59,772 nucleotides of DNA, from NCBI GenBank assembly GCA_001829005.1, contig MIAG01000006.1, forward strand, positions 1 to 59,772, in the 5' to 3' direction. A model generated the notes under the pieces. The model worked only from the letters and a program-made list of their open reading frames with translations. It was not told where the DNA came from and searched no databases. Positions within the stretch are counted from its first letter, which is position 1, and every line of letters starts with the position of its first letter. This document shows, one piece after another, positions 37,070-47,324 of this stretch. The position numbers and the translations under genes are program-made. Origin of the DNA: Sphingobacteriia bacterium RIFOXYC2_FULL_35_18 (lineage in GTDB: Bacteria > Bacteroidota > Bacteroidia > Chitinophagales > Chitinophagaceae).

Positions 37070-39301
37070 ATGCCGCTAAAGTTTATGAGAGTTTTCGTAC
37101 TTTTTTTATTCACTGCTTTTATTTCTACATTAACTGCTCAAGTGCGGAATGGAGAAACTTTTCAAAAGGATTACCAAATCAAAATTGCTAAAACAAGCAC
37201 ACCCGTTAAAATTGATGGGTTATTCGATGAAGAAGTATGGAGCCGAGCACAAAAAGTAAGTTCCTTTTGGGAAAAATATCCAGACGATAAAAAAAAGGCC
37301 AAACACGCTACCGAGGTTCAAACCGCATACGACGACAAATTCTTGTATGTAGCATATACCGCTTTTGACTCAGGAAAAGTATTTATACAAAGTCTTAAAA
37401 GAGATATAGGACACGACGGAAACGATTGTGTTGCATTGGTCATTGATCCAGTGAATACCAGGAACAACGGGTTTTTCTTTGTAGTAAATGCATACAATGC
37501 TCAAAGTGAAGATCAACTTACATCTGCCGGGGATGGTGTTTCTTTCAGTTGGGATCAAACTTGGTTTTCAGAAACAAAGAGATACGGAGACAGATGGACT
37601 GCTGAAATAGCCATACCATTTAAATCAATCCGTTATCCTGCAGATAAAAAACAATGGGGAATTAACTTTGTAAGAGTAGATACTAAAACCAACGAATATT
37701 CTACTTGGACCAATGTTCCTGTAAATTTTTCTTCACACGATATAGGATACACTGGTGCATTAATTTGGGAAGATGCTCCACCAAAGCCTGGAGCCAATAC
37801 GGTATTTGTTCCATTTGTTACAACAGAAGTAACAGAGAATAGATTAAACGGTGATCCAATAAATGCCAAACCGAATGCAGGTTTTGATGCAAAGATTGGA
37901 TTAACTTCTTCCCTCAATTTAGACTTAACAGTAAATCCAGATTTCTCCCAAATTGAAGTAGACCGACAAGTAACCAACTTAACTCGTTTCAATATTTTTT
38001 TCCCAGAGAGAAGAACTTTCTTTTTAGAAAATGCAGATTTATTTTCTGGATATGGTATAGATCCAATCAGGCCTTTTTATTCAAGAAGAATAGGACTTGA
38101 TAAAAACGGGAACAAAATTCCCATTTTGTTTGGAGCAAGAGTGACCGGAAATATTACTAAGAAAACACGTATTGGATTCATGAATATGCAAACCGGTAGA
38201 CAGGGTGATTATGCTCCTGAAAACTATACCGCGTTTTCTGTAGACCAACGCGTATTTAATCGATCGGTCATTAAGGGCTATTTTTTAAACCGCACTAATT
38301 TTATGACTGATGCTGAAAAAGCAGCCAACCCATTGGACGCTTTTAGTAGAAATGCGGGAATAGAATACAACTATTCCGATTTAGAGGGAAAATGGGGCGC
38401 CTGGGCTACTTATCATCAATCTTTTAAACCCAATATTAAAAAAGACAACGCTTTTTACAATCTTGGATTTTCATACAATAGTCGCAATTTTTCTTTCATG
38501 CAAGACCTTACCAATTTGGGTACGAATTATTATGCCGATATGGGGTTTATTGAAAGAATTGAAAATTATGACGCTTCAAGAGATACCAGTATTAGAGTTG
38601 GATTTAAACACTCGTATACCAACGCAGAATACAAAATTATACCAACAAAAGGAAAGCTAATAGGTATTCGATTTGAGTTAGAAAATTATATCGTTTTCAA
38701 CCAAGACAATAGTTTTAACGAAAGAAATACGAACTTCAGCAATAGCATAGAATTTAGGAATACTTCTAGAGTTAGCTATGGCATTAATGATTCAGAAGTA
38801 GATTTATTATTTCCCATTTCTTTTACAGATGCTACTCCATTGCCAGTAAATAAATACAAGTACAGAAATATAGAAGTAAATTATCGATCAGATTTCAGAA
38901 GACCTTTTAGTTTCAGGGTAAGCGGTGGAACTGGTGGTTTTTATAATGGAACCAATCGAAGTTTATCAGCAGGCATTACATTCAGGAAATTACCTAATAC
39001 TAATTTGGACTTAAACTTTCAATACAATAAACTAGAATTTCCTGGCACTTATGGGTCTACTGAATTATTCTTGATTTCTCAAAGAACGGAAATCAATTTT
39101 TCTACTAAGGTATTCTGGACTACTTTTTTCCAGTATAATACCCAACGAAATAACATGAATATCAACAGTAGATTGCAGTATCGATTTAAGCCAATGAGCG
39201 ATCTATTTCTAGTTTATACAGACAATTATTTTACATCGCCTTTATTTAAAAGTAGAAATAGAGCGCTCGTATTTAAGTTGAACTATTGGCTTAATCTATA
39301 A
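37070..39301 (+). CDS. DUF5916 outer-membrane beta-barrel-like protein
   Basis: 743 aa with a signal peptide (start MPLKFMRVFVLFLFTAFISTLTAQ, in part; MRVFVLF at codon 6 is an alternative). Residues about 40-240 form a carbohydrate-binding (CBM9-like) domain: VKIDGLFDEEVWSRAQKV, FLYVAYTAFDSG, RWTAEIAIPFKSIRYP. The rest has alternating beta strands ending in an aromatic residue pattern (FKLNYWLNL), as in an outer-membrane barrel. This is the DUF5916 architecture, of unknown function, abundant in Bacteroidota. Confidence 0.82.
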   Translation: MPLKFMRVFVLFLFTAFISTLTAQVRNGETFQKDYQIKIAKTSTPVKIDGLFDEEVWSRAQKVSSFWEKYPDDKKKAKHATEVQTAYDDKFLYVAYTAFDSGKVFIQSLKRDIGHDGNDCVALVIDPVNTRNNGFFFVVNAYNAQSEDQLTSAGDGVSFSWDQTWFSETKRYGDRWTAEIAIPFKSIRYPADKKQWGINFVRVDTKTNEYSTWTNVPVNFSSHDIGYTGALIWEDAPPKPGANTVFVPFVTTEVTENRLNGDPINAKPNAGFDAKIGLTSSLNLDLTVNPDFSQIEVDRQVTNLTRFNIFFPERRTFFLENADLFSGYGIDPIRPFYSRRIGLDKNGNKIPILFGARVTGNITKKTRIGFMNMQTGRQGDYAPENYTAFSVDQRVFNRSVIKGYFLNRTNFMTDAEKAANPLDAFSRNAGIEYNYSDLEGKWGAWATYHQSFKPNIKKDNAFYNLGFSYNSRNFSFMQDLTNLGTNYYADMGFIERIENYDASRDTSIRVGFKHSYTNAEYKIIPTKGKLIGIRFELENYIVFNQDNSFNERNTNFSNSIEFRNTSRVSYGINDSEVDLLFPISFTDATPLPVNKYKYRNIEVNYRSDFRRPFSFRVSGGTGGFYNGTNRSLSAGITFRKLPNTNLDLNFQYNKLEFPGTYGSTELFLISQRTEINFSTKVFWTTFFQYNTQRNNMNINSRLQYRFKPMSDLFLVYTDNYFTSPLFKSRNRALVFKLNYWLNL

Positions 39302-39305
39302 AAAC

Positions 39306-42300
39306 TTATTTAATACCTATTACAGGTATTTGTTTTTCGTTAATCATTTTATTTAATTGCTTTAAATCGGTATCCATGATCTTTTGCAATTTGATTAATT
39401 GCATATTTGCTTGTCCACCCAATTCAGCAAATGCTTCACGAACTTGCTTACTAGGTGCATTTTGACCACTAGAAGCAACTCCATATAATCCTGCAATTTT
39501 ATCATTCAATCGAATAGGAAAGTTTAAAACATCTTGTCCGCTTTTTGCTTTGGTTTGATACAAAGCTTCTTCAATTGATGTTAGTTGTTTGCTAATGCTA
39601 TCAGCAAACTGTTTTAATTCTTTATTCAATTTTGCATCTACCCTTGCAGTAAGATCAGAAATTTGGGTTCTAACAGTTCGAATATTTTTAATGGCTTTTT
39701 GTACTTCACTAAATTTATCTCGAACAGATAATAAGAAAGAAACTTGGGCATCATAATCTGCTTCAGTAGCTTGATATACAGGATTAGGTTTTATTACGAA
39801 TGAAAATTCAGTTGAATCATTTCCGTATTTAACTTTTGCTGTGTATTTACCTGGGGCGGCTTTGGCGGAACCAATACCTCCATTCCATAAAATCATGCCG
39901 TCCGCTCTTTCAGCAGGGGGATAATTTTGATCCCAAACAAATTGGTTTACTCCTTCAGTAATTTCAATTTTGTCTTCAGTAACTTTAGTAGTACTACTGA
40001 AAGTTTTAATTGGTTTCCCTTTTTTATCCATTACAGTAATCGCCAACTTTGAACTATCCGTTACACCTTTTAAATAAAAGTTGATTACTGTACCCTGCGG
40101 AGGATTGGCTCCTGCATTAGGTTCTGCAGCAGTAGCACCACGTCTTCTTCTTCCGCCACCTTCTGTTCTATAAGAATCGTTAACTGGAAATACATGTAAG
40201 TTCTTATCTAAAATAGAAGCTGATTTTTGTTGAACAATGGTCAAATCATCAATCACCCAGAACGAACGACCTTGTGTAGACACTATGAGATCATTGTCTT
40301 TTAAAGCAATATCAGTGATTGGCACAACGGGTAAATTTAACTGAAAGGGTTTCCAACTCAGTCCATCATTATAACTGATATACATGCCAAACTCTGTACC
40401 CGCATACAATAAACCCTGCACTTTTCTGTCTGCCCTAATAGCGCGAGTAAAATGCATATTATTAATACCGGTTGTTATTTTAGTCCAGGTTTTACCGTAA
40501 TCCGTTGTTTTAAATAAATATGGTGTATAATCGTCAGACTTGTATTTGGTTCCAGCAAAAAATGCAGTTCCTTTTCTAAAAGGATCGGTTTCAATACAAT
40601 TCCACATCATCCATTTTCCAGCATCAGCCGGAGTTACATTGCTCCAATTTTTTCCTCCGTCTTGGCTTACATGAATCAACCCATCATCGCTACCAGTCCA
40701 AAGAACATCTTTTTCTAAGGCAGATTCTGTTGCAGCAAAAATGGTTGAATAATATTCAACAGAGGTATTGTCTTTGGTAATAGGTCCACCACTAGGTCCT
40801 TGTTTCATTTTATCATTGGTAGTTAAGTCTGGGCTAATCATTTCCCAACTCTGTCCTTCATTTTCAGTTGAAAATAAATGGTTACCAGCAGTGTATAATT
40901 TCTTTGGATTGTGTGGAGAGAAGAAAATAGGGAAATTCCATTGGAACCTGTATTTCAATACATCTGCACCTGCACCCATTGGATTATCAGGCCAAACATT
41001 AATGGCCCTGTTTTCACCAGTACGATGATCTAGTCTAGATAAATAACCACCATAGTTTCCACCATATACAATTTCAGGATTCAACGGATCTGCAACCACA
41101 TGGCCACTTTCAGAGCCAGCAGTTACATCCCAATCTCTTGAAGTAATTCCAGCACCAGTTGTTCTACTTTTAATACGTACAGTAGAATTGTCTTGCTGTG
41201 CACCTAAAATTCTATAAGGAACTGCATTGTCTGTTGTTACTCTATAGAATTGACCTGTTGGTTGATTGTCCATGGTACTCCAATTATTACCGCCATCAAA
41301 ACTTACTTGAGCGCCACCATCATCTGCTACAATCATGCGCTTGCCATCTTCTGGATCAATCCACAAATCGTGGTGATCACCATGTGGGGTATTAATGGAT
41401 TGAAATGTTCTTCCACCATCGGAACTCTTCATGAAGTTTACGTTGGGGCAATAAACCAAATTTTCATTTTTAGGATCAACATATACTTTGGTGTAGTACC
41501 AAGCACGTTGGCGAATATTATTATCACTACTGGTTAAAGACCAGGTTTCACCAGCATCATCACTTTTGTATAATCCACCATTGCTATTTTCGATAATCGC
41601 ATACACTTTTTCAGGATTAGAAGGAGCAACTGCTACTCCTACAATTCCCCATAAGCCCTTCGGCATTCCCTTTTTATTAATTAATGGAACCCAAGTTTCT
41701 CCCCCATCTGTACTCTTATATAAACCACTTCCTTCTCCACCACTTTCCATACTATAAGGTGTGCGAATCACTCTCCACATACCTGCATAAAATACATCTG
41801 GATTACCAGGCTCCATTACTAAATCGGAAGCACCTGTTTGGTTATTGATGTATAAAGTTCTTTTCCAAGTTTTACCTCCATCAGTGGTTTTATAAACACC
41901 TCTTTCTTCGTTAGGGCCAAATAAATGACCTACCACTGCAGCCCAAACTGTATTGGGATCTTTAGGATGAATCACTAATCGAATAATATGTCTTCCATCA
42001 TTTAAACCAATATTCTTCCAAGTTCTTCCGGCATCTGCGCTTCGCCATACACCACCCAAACCTTCTGCAACATTACCGCGCATGGTGTTTTCACCTTCGC
42101 CTGCATAAACAATTGATTCATCACTTGGTGCAACAGCCACTGCCCCAATTGTTCCTCCAAAATATTTATCGGAAATATTTTTCCAATTACTACCACCATC
42201 TGTGGTTTTCCAGACACCTCCACCTGTTCCACCAAAATAAAAAGTAGTTCTGTTTTTGTAACTACCTGCAACAGCAGCACTTCTTCCACCTCTATAAGGA

Positions 42301-42446
42301 CCAATGGAACGATATTTTACTTTTGAAAGTAGTTGATCTGACTGATCTTCTTTAGGAGCAGCAACTTGTTTGGTTCTTTCCTTTTTTTGTGCTTGAATTG
42401 AGATGCAAGCAAAAATAAAGGTAAGTGTAAGTATAATATTTTTCAT
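39306..42446 (-). CDS. Exported BNR/VPS10-like beta-propeller protein, 1046 aa
   Basis: A signal peptide is followed by two probable seven-bladed propellers built of BNR/sortilin-type repeats; the Asp-box SxDGGxTW recurs many times (for example TTDGGSNWKN, SADAGRTWKN, SKDGGETW-like STDGGETWVP, SQDGGKNWSN, TTDYGKTWTK). From about residue 750 comes a beta-sandwich-like part with KLAITVMDKKGKPIKTFSS, then a coiled-coil-like helical C-terminus. A proline-alanine-rich linker (ATAAEPNAGANPPQG) separates them. Proteins of this type are annotated as glycosyl hydrolases or sortilin-like, but no catalytic residues can be named. Probably surface-associated. Confidence 0.78.
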   Translation of the reverse strand: MKNIILTLTFIFACISIQAQKKERTKQVAAPKEDQSDQLLSKVKYRSIGPYRGGRSAAVAGSYKNRTTFYFGGTGGGVWKTTDGGSNWKNISDKYFGGTIGAVAVAPSDESIVYAGEGENTMRGNVAEGLGGVWRSADAGRTWKNIGLNDGRHIIRLVIHPKDPNTVWAAVVGHLFGPNEERGVYKTTDGGKTWKRTLYINNQTGASDLVMEPGNPDVFYAGMWRVIRTPYSMESGGEGSGLYKSTDGGETWVPLINKKGMPKGLWGIVGVAVAPSNPEKVYAIIENSNGGLYKSDDAGETWSLTSSDNNIRQRAWYYTKVYVDPKNENLVYCPNVNFMKSSDGGRTFQSINTPHGDHHDLWIDPEDGKRMIVADDGGAQVSFDGGNNWSTMDNQPTGQFYRVTTDNAVPYRILGAQQDNSTVRIKSRTTGAGITSRDWDVTAGSESGHVVADPLNPEIVYGGNYGGYLSRLDHRTGENRAINVWPDNPMGAGADVLKYRFQWNFPIFFSPHNPKKLYTAGNHLFSTENEGQSWEMISPDLTTNDKMKQGPSGGPITKDNTSVEYYSTIFAATESALEKDVLWTGSDDGLIHVSQDGGKNWSNVTPADAGKWMMWNCIETDPFRKGTAFFAGTKYKSDDYTPYLFKTTDYGKTWTKITTGINNMHFTRAIRADRKVQGLLYAGTEFGMYISYNDGLSWKPFQLNLPVVPITDIALKDNDLIVSTQGRSFWVIDDLTIVQQKSASILDKNLHVFPVNDSYRTEGGGRRRRGATAAEPNAGANPPQGTVINFYLKGVTDSSKLAITVMDKKGKPIKTFSSTTKVTEDKIEITEGVNQFVWDQNYPPAERADGMILWNGGIGSAKAAPGKYTAKVKYGNDSTEFSFVIKPNPVYQATEADYDAQVSFLLSVRDKFSEVQKAIKNIRTVRTQISDLTARVDAKLNKELKQFADSISKQLTSIEEALYQTKAKSGQDVLNFPIRLNDKIAGLYGVASSGQNAPSKQVREAFAELGGQANMQLIKLQKIMDTDLKQLNKMINEKQIPVIGIK

Positions 42447-42503
42447 GTTTTCTTATTCAATCAGTAAATTAACATAATTTGTATAGAATCTAATAGTAAA
42501 ACC

Positions 42504-43850
42504 ATGGATAATTTTGCAAATTTTTCAGAAGACCTATTTAGAAAATTTTCAAAACATCTTCCAGATTTGATTTTTCAATTTACTAGAAGACCCGATAAAA
42601 GTTATTGTGTTCCTATTGCCTCAATTGGTATAAAAAATATTTTTGGATGTTTACCCGAAGATGTTAAGGAGAATTTAGATCCTATTTTAAAAGTAATTCA
42701 TCCAGAAGACCGCAATCTTCTAATTGAAAAAATTGAATACTCAGCAAATAATTTAACTGAATTTATTTGTGAATTTAGAGTTTGTATTCCGAACAAATCT
42801 GTTCAATGGATTTTAGCAAAATCTACTCCAGAAAATTTAACTGATGAATCTATTACTTGGTATGGATTTTGTACAAATATTACCCAACAAAAAAAAGCTT
42901 TAAAAAAAATTACTATTTTAGCAAATAAGCTAGAAGCAATATTAAAAGCCATCCCAGATTTGATTTTTGAAATAGGTTTATCTGGTAAAATTTATAATTA
43001 TTACTCAAAAAAAATAGATACCCTTCTAATTTTACCTGAAAATTTTATTGGGCTCAACACCTTCGACATAATGCCCAATTCTGTTAACGAAGTATTAAAA
43101 GTTTCATTAAATGAAGCAATAGAAAATGGACATTCAATTGGAAGGCAATATGAATTAGTTTTACCCAATAATAAATTATGGTTCGAGCTTTCGGTATCCC
43201 CTATTGAACTTCCAATAAACGATGAACAAAGATTTATAGTTTTATCAAGAGATATAACAGAAAGAAAAAGAGATTTAGATAAACTAATTCAATTATCTCA
43301 AGCAGTAGAACAAAGTACTTCAAGTATTGTAATTTCGGATTTAGATGGGAATTTAGAATTCGTAAATCACTTTTTCACTCAAATTACAGGATATACTGTT
43401 GATGAAGCAATAGGTGCAAGTACACGTATTTTTCAATCTGGACTAACACCTAAATTAACTTATAAAGAAATGTGGAATACAATTAAATCTGGTAAAACAT
43501 GGAATGGTGAGTTTTTAAATAAAAAGAAAGATGGTTCCTTATTCTGGGAAGATGTTACAATATCACCAGTTAGGGATAATTCTGGTGAAATAAAACATTT
43601 TCTTGCTATCAAAAAGGATATCACAAAAGATAAAGAAATTGAAGCCAGATTTAATAAAATTGCAGTAGATCAAAGCCATCAAGTAAGAGGACCACTTACA
43701 AATATTTTAGGAATTACCAAATTATTAAATTTTGATATTACAAATGAAGAAAAATCTTATTTAACATCACAACTTGAAATAGCGGCAAAGGAATTAGACA
43801 AAGCCATTCATAGAGTTGTAGGCGAATCTAGAAATCAGCAAATAAATTAA
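42504..43850 (+). CDS. Multi-PAS protein ending in an H-box-like helix
   Basis: 448 aa, no signal peptide or membrane helix. Three PAS-like domains are seen at about residues 10-125, 138-255 and 260-385; the last has LEFVNHFFTQITGYTVDEAIGASTRIFQSG (in part) and GEFLNKKKDGSLFWEDVTISPV, a typical PAS-PAC signature. The C-terminal 60 residues contain VDQSHQVRGPLTNILGI, similar to the phosphoacceptor H-box of histidine kinases, followed by a second helix, but no ATP-binding domain follows. It may be a partner for another kinase or a receiver of phosphate. It precedes adenine deaminase by 3 nt. Confidence 0.75.
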   Translation: MDNFANFSEDLFRKFSKHLPDLIFQFTRRPDKSYCVPIASIGIKNIFGCLPEDVKENLDPILKVIHPEDRNLLIEKIEYSANNLTEFICEFRVCIPNKSVQWILAKSTPENLTDESITWYGFCTNITQQKKALKKITILANKLEAILKAIPDLIFEIGLSGKIYNYYSKKIDTLLILPENFIGLNTFDIMPNSVNEVLKVSLNEAIENGHSIGRQYELVLPNNKLWFELSVSPIELPINDEQRFIVLSRDITERKRDLDKLIQLSQAVEQSTSSIVISDLDGNLEFVNHFFTQITGYTVDEAIGASTRIFQSGLTPKLTYKEMWNTIKSGKTWNGEFLNKKKDGSLFWEDVTISPVRDNSGEIKHFLAIKKDITKDKEIEARFNKIAVDQSHQVRGPLTNILGITKLLNFDITNEEKSYLTSQLEIAAKELDKAIHRVVGESRNQQIN

Positions 43851-43853
43851 GGC

Positions 43854-45566
43854 ATGTCAACTTTTAATTTAGCTGTTCAGTTGGTAGATATTTATCAACG
43901 AACTATTTATCCTGCAAAAATATCTGTTCAAAATAATCGGATTGTTGCCATTGAAAAAATAGATGAATCTGCTTTAAAAACAACTGGATATTTAATGCCT
44001 GGTTTTATAGATAGCCATGTGCATATAGAAAGCAGTATGCTTATTCCCAGTGAGTTTGCGCGGATAGCAGTGATGCATGGCACTGTAGGTACTGTAAGTG
44101 ATCCACATGAAATTGCCAATGTTTGTGGCTTAGAAGGCATACAGTTTATGATCAATAACGGTAAGCAAGTGCCTTTCAAATTTAATTTCGGTGCACCCAG
44201 CTGTGTGCCTGCCACCGTATTTGAAACTGCAGGTGCAGCATTGGATAGTCAAGATGTGGAGGCATTGCTTGCTTCAGATGATATTAAGTACTTAAGTGAA
44301 ATGATGAATTTCCCCGGCGTGCTGCACAGTGATCTGGAAGTCATGAAAAAAATTGCAGCAGCACACCGGGCCGGTAAGCCCGTGGATGGGCACGCCCCCG
44401 GCCTTACCGGAGCATCAGCCAAACAGTATATAGAGGCAGGAATCTCCACCGACCATGAATGCTTTACACTAGAAGAAGCCGTAGATAAATTATCCTACGG
44501 AATGAAAATCATTATTCGCGAAGGAAGTGCTGCTAAAAATTTTGAGGCCTTAGCCGAACTAATAGACGATCATCCGAATATGATTATGCTCTGCAGCGAC
44601 GATAAACATCCGGATAGTTTAGTAGAAGGACATATCAATCAACTCTGTGCAAGAGCAGTTGCGAAAGGATTGGATGTATTTAATGTATTGAAAGCAGCTT
44701 GCATCAATCCTGTAAAACATTATAACTTAAATATTGGAACGCTTCGCGTGGGAGACCCCGCCGACTTTATCATTGTAGAAGACTTAACTCATTTCAAGGT
44801 CTTGCAAACCTATATTGACGGGCAAGCACTTTTATCAACTGATCTTGATTCCGATTCAGCACTGTCTACACCATCAGCGCCCTCCGCTTTAAACGCAACA
44901 ACCTCAAGAAAAAAATCGTTGATTAAATCCGTTCCCGCAACGCCCATCAATCATTTTACCTGTGCGCCGGTAAATGAAGTTGATTTGTCTGTTCCTGTTG
45001 CATCTTATCCCAATCAAGATGGGCTTATTCCTGTTATTGAAGCATTGGATGGACAACTCATCACCAATAAATTATACTTACCAGCAACAATCGTAGATGA
45101 TTGTTATGTAAGCAATACCGCCGATGATATATTAAAAATGGTAGTGGTGAACAGGTACCATATGGCGCCGGTTGCAAAATCATTTATTAAAAATTTTGGC
45201 TTCCATACCGGCGCCATCGCCTCCACGGTAGCACACGATAGCCATAATATAGTAGCAGTAGGTGCAACAGATGAAGCAATTGCGGCAGCTATTAATGCGG
45301 TTATTGCAGCAGAAGGAGGAATTAGCTGTGTAGACAGCAATAATCAAACCCTAGTGTTACCCTTGCCAGTAGCAGGCTTAATGAGTACCGAAGATGGGTT
45401 TGTGGTTGCACAGAAATATACCGCAATAGATGCTATGGCTAAAAGTTTAGGCAGTTCTTTAAGCGCACCATTTATGACCTTGAGTTTTATGGCATTATTG
45501 GTGATACCCCATTTAAAATTGAGCGATAAAGGAATATTTGATGGAGACCGCTTTGCGTTTCTATAA
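43854..45566 (+). CDS. ade: Adenine deaminase
   Basis: 570 aa metal-dependent enzyme converting adenine to hypoxanthine in purine salvage. Metal ligands: GFIDSHVHIESSM, DPHEIANVCG, GHAPGLTG, DHECFTLEEA and CSDDKHPD. The C-terminal Ade domain has VVNRYHMAPVAKSFIKNFG, FHTGAIASTVAHDSHNIVAVG. A low-complexity Ser/Ala/Thr insert (about residues 325-352) separates the two domains. Positioned 3 nt after the PAS gene and 30 nt before upp, which suggests a nucleobase-salvage operon. The reading frame around 44360-44410 is locally GC-rich. Confidence 0.93.
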   Translation: MSTFNLAVQLVDIYQRTIYPAKISVQNNRIVAIEKIDESALKTTGYLMPGFIDSHVHIESSMLIPSEFARIAVMHGTVGTVSDPHEIANVCGLEGIQFMINNGKQVPFKFNFGAPSCVPATVFETAGAALDSQDVEALLASDDIKYLSEMMNFPGVLHSDLEVMKKIAAAHRAGKPVDGHAPGLTGASAKQYIEAGISTDHECFTLEEAVDKLSYGMKIIIREGSAAKNFEALAELIDDHPNMIMLCSDDKHPDSLVEGHINQLCARAVAKGLDVFNVLKAACINPVKHYNLNIGTLRVGDPADFIIVEDLTHFKVLQTYIDGQALLSTDLDSDSALSTPSAPSALNATTSRKKSLIKSVPATPINHFTCAPVNEVDLSVPVASYPNQDGLIPVIEALDGQLITNKLYLPATIVDDCYVSNTADDILKMVVVNRYHMAPVAKSFIKNFGFHTGAIASTVAHDSHNIVAVGATDEAIAAAINAVIAAEGGISCVDSNNQTLVLPLPVAGLMSTEDGFVVAQKYTAIDAMAKSLGSSLSAPFMTLSFMALLVIPHLKLSDKGIFDGDRFAFL

Positions 45567-45596
45567 ACTCGTATTTTCGCAACTCAATACTAGCTA

Positions 45597-46250
45597 ATGG
45601 TAATTAATTTAAGTGAGCAGCACAGCCTGCTAAGCAACTGGGTATCTGAGTTAAGAAATGTGGAGATACAAGGCGACCGCATGCGATTCAGAAGAAATTT
45701 AGAGCGCATTGCAGAAGTGGCTGCTTTCGAAATAAGCAAGCAATTGCCTTGGGAAACCAAAGAAATACCCACTCCATTAGGTATTCATGAAAGCAAAGTA
45801 TTGGCAGCACAACCTGTACTAGCTACTATCTTAAGAGCTGGATTACCTATGCATACAGGCATGTTGAATTATTTTGACAAAGCCGACAATGCATTTGTTT
45901 CAGCGTATAGAAAACATCATCGCGATGGTAGTTTCGAAATCAGTATGGAATACATGAGCTGTCCCGATTTAAATGATCGCGTGGTAATTATATCAGACCC
46001 CATGTTGGCAACAGGTGCATCGGTTGTTAAAACCATACAGCATATGAAAGCAGAAGGAAACCCTGCCTCTTTTCATGTGGTAGTAGCCATTGCATGTTCA
46101 GTGGGTATTGAGTACCTAGAAAGAGAATGTGGCGATGATATCACCATTTGGTGTGGAGATATTGATGAAGAATTGACTGCAAAATCCTATATCGTTCCAG
46201 GATTAGGCGATGCGGGCGATTTAGCATTTGGTTCTAAGCTGCAAGCATAG
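45597..46250 (+). CDS. upp: Uracil phosphoribosyltransferase
   Basis: 217 aa enzyme joining uracil to PRPP to make UMP. The PRPP-binding loop is ISDPMLATGASVVKTIQ; also seen are RMRFRRNLERIAEVAAFEISKQL and ATILRAGLPMHTG, and the C-terminal YIVPGLGDAGDLAFGSK (uracil-binding). Likely cotranscribed with or adjacent to adenine deaminase (30 nt apart). The leader contains TATTTTCG, one base off the -7 consensus, 14 nt or so from the ATG. Confidence 0.94.
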   Translation: MVINLSEQHSLLSNWVSELRNVEIQGDRMRFRRNLERIAEVAAFEISKQLPWETKEIPTPLGIHESKVLAAQPVLATILRAGLPMHTGMLNYFDKADNAFVSAYRKHHRDGSFEISMEYMSCPDLNDRVVIISDPMLATGASVVKTIQHMKAEGNPASFHVVVAIACSVGIEYLERECGDDITIWCGDIDEELTAKSYIVPGLGDAGDLAFGSKLQA

Positions 46251-46283
46251 TATAATTTGTATCTTTAAGACCAAGTTTGGTGT

Positions 46284-47288
46284 ATGCGAAGGATATTGCT
46301 TATGTGGATGGGGTTGGTCGTTGCTGTGGTGGTTACTGCACAGGATCCGCATTTCTCACAATTTTTCTCTTCCCCGCTTACTTTAAACCCAGCATTCACC
46401 GGAAAATTTTTCGGCACTTATAGAGTGGCAGGTAATTACAGAAACCAGTGGCCTAATATCAATAATGCTTTTACTTCTGCCACTGCATCCGTAGACTTTC
46501 AAGTAATGCAAAACAAAATGTCTCAAGGAGACAGTTGGGGTGTTGGATTCATGGGCTTTAACGACAATAGCAGCAATGGTGCAGTACAGTTTAATTACGG
46601 AACATTTTCAACTGCTTATCATAAAAGTTTAGACGAAGATGGCATGCACCAAATTGGATTAGGTGTACAAGCCACTTATGCAAATATGCTCATTAACACC
46701 AATCGTCTCAGTTTTGAAGATCAACTAACTACTGCAGGATTTACTGGATTAACTTCTGAGATATTTAATTCTAGCACATTAAAATCGAGCTATGTAGATT
46801 TAAATGCAGGCTTATTATACAATAGAAGCACCAATGATCGAAACAATTTTTATTTTGGTGTAAGCATGTATCATATTAATCGACCCAAACAATCTTTTAC
46901 TGGAGCCGAATATTTATTAAAACCCAGAACCAATATACACGCAGGCACTTATTTTCCTTTAGGTGCTACCACAACATTGCATTTAAGTGGATCACAAAGT
47001 TTTCAGGCACAAGTAAGTCAAACAATCATTGGAGGTGCAGTACAATTAAGTACAGCCCCTGAAGATCCCAATGCAACCAGTATTTATGTTGGTGCATGGA
47101 TGCGTTTAAAAGACGCCATTATACCATATGTTGGTATTGAATTCAATAATATCAGAATTGGTGCTAGTTACGACTACAATACATCTTCATTAAGAACAGC
47201 TTCAATCAATAGAGGTGGAATTGAAGTATCACTTATTTATATAAGAAGACCAAATACAGACCGACCAGTGAACTGTCCAAAGTTTTAG
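46284..47288 (+). CDS. PorP/SprF family type IX secretion/gliding membrane protein
   Basis: 334 aa with a signal peptide (MRRILLMWMGLVVAVVVTAQ). The family start DPHFSQFFSSPLTLNPAFTG and beta-strand pattern to the C-terminus identify the PorP/SprF group: outer-membrane proteins working with the type IX secretion system in Bacteroidota, some needed for export of gliding adhesins such as SprB. No large adhesin gene lies next to it here. It is a single gene between upp (33 nt) and the EI24 gene. Confidence 0.9.
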   Translation: MRRILLMWMGLVVAVVVTAQDPHFSQFFSSPLTLNPAFTGKFFGTYRVAGNYRNQWPNINNAFTSATASVDFQVMQNKMSQGDSWGVGFMGFNDNSSNGAVQFNYGTFSTAYHKSLDEDGMHQIGLGVQATYANMLINTNRLSFEDQLTTAGFTGLTSEIFNSSTLKSSYVDLNAGLLYNRSTNDRNNFYFGVSMYHINRPKQSFTGAEYLLKPRTNIHAGTYFPLGATTTLHLSGSQSFQAQVSQTIIGGAVQLSTAPEDPNATSIYVGAWMRLKDAIIPYVGIEFNNIRIGASYDYNTSSLRTASINRGGIEVSLIYIRRPNTDRPVNCPKF

Positions 47289-47300
47289 CCTGCTATTTGT

Positions 47301-47308
47301 TATCTTTG
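47301..47308 (+). promoter_or_regulatory. -7 promoter element before the EI24 gene
   Basis: TATCTTTG matches TAnnTTTG, 16 nt upstream of the TTG start at 47325 and after the porP stop, indicating a new transcription unit. Confidence 0.55.
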
Positions 47309-47324
47309 GCGAAACACCCCCTGA

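Noticed and set aside
44371..44410. CCGGTAAG/CTTACCGG palindrome as an insertion or recombination site
   Set aside because: It encodes the conserved GHAPGLTG region of adenine deaminase in frame and has no GTT core; kept only as a base-composition oddity.
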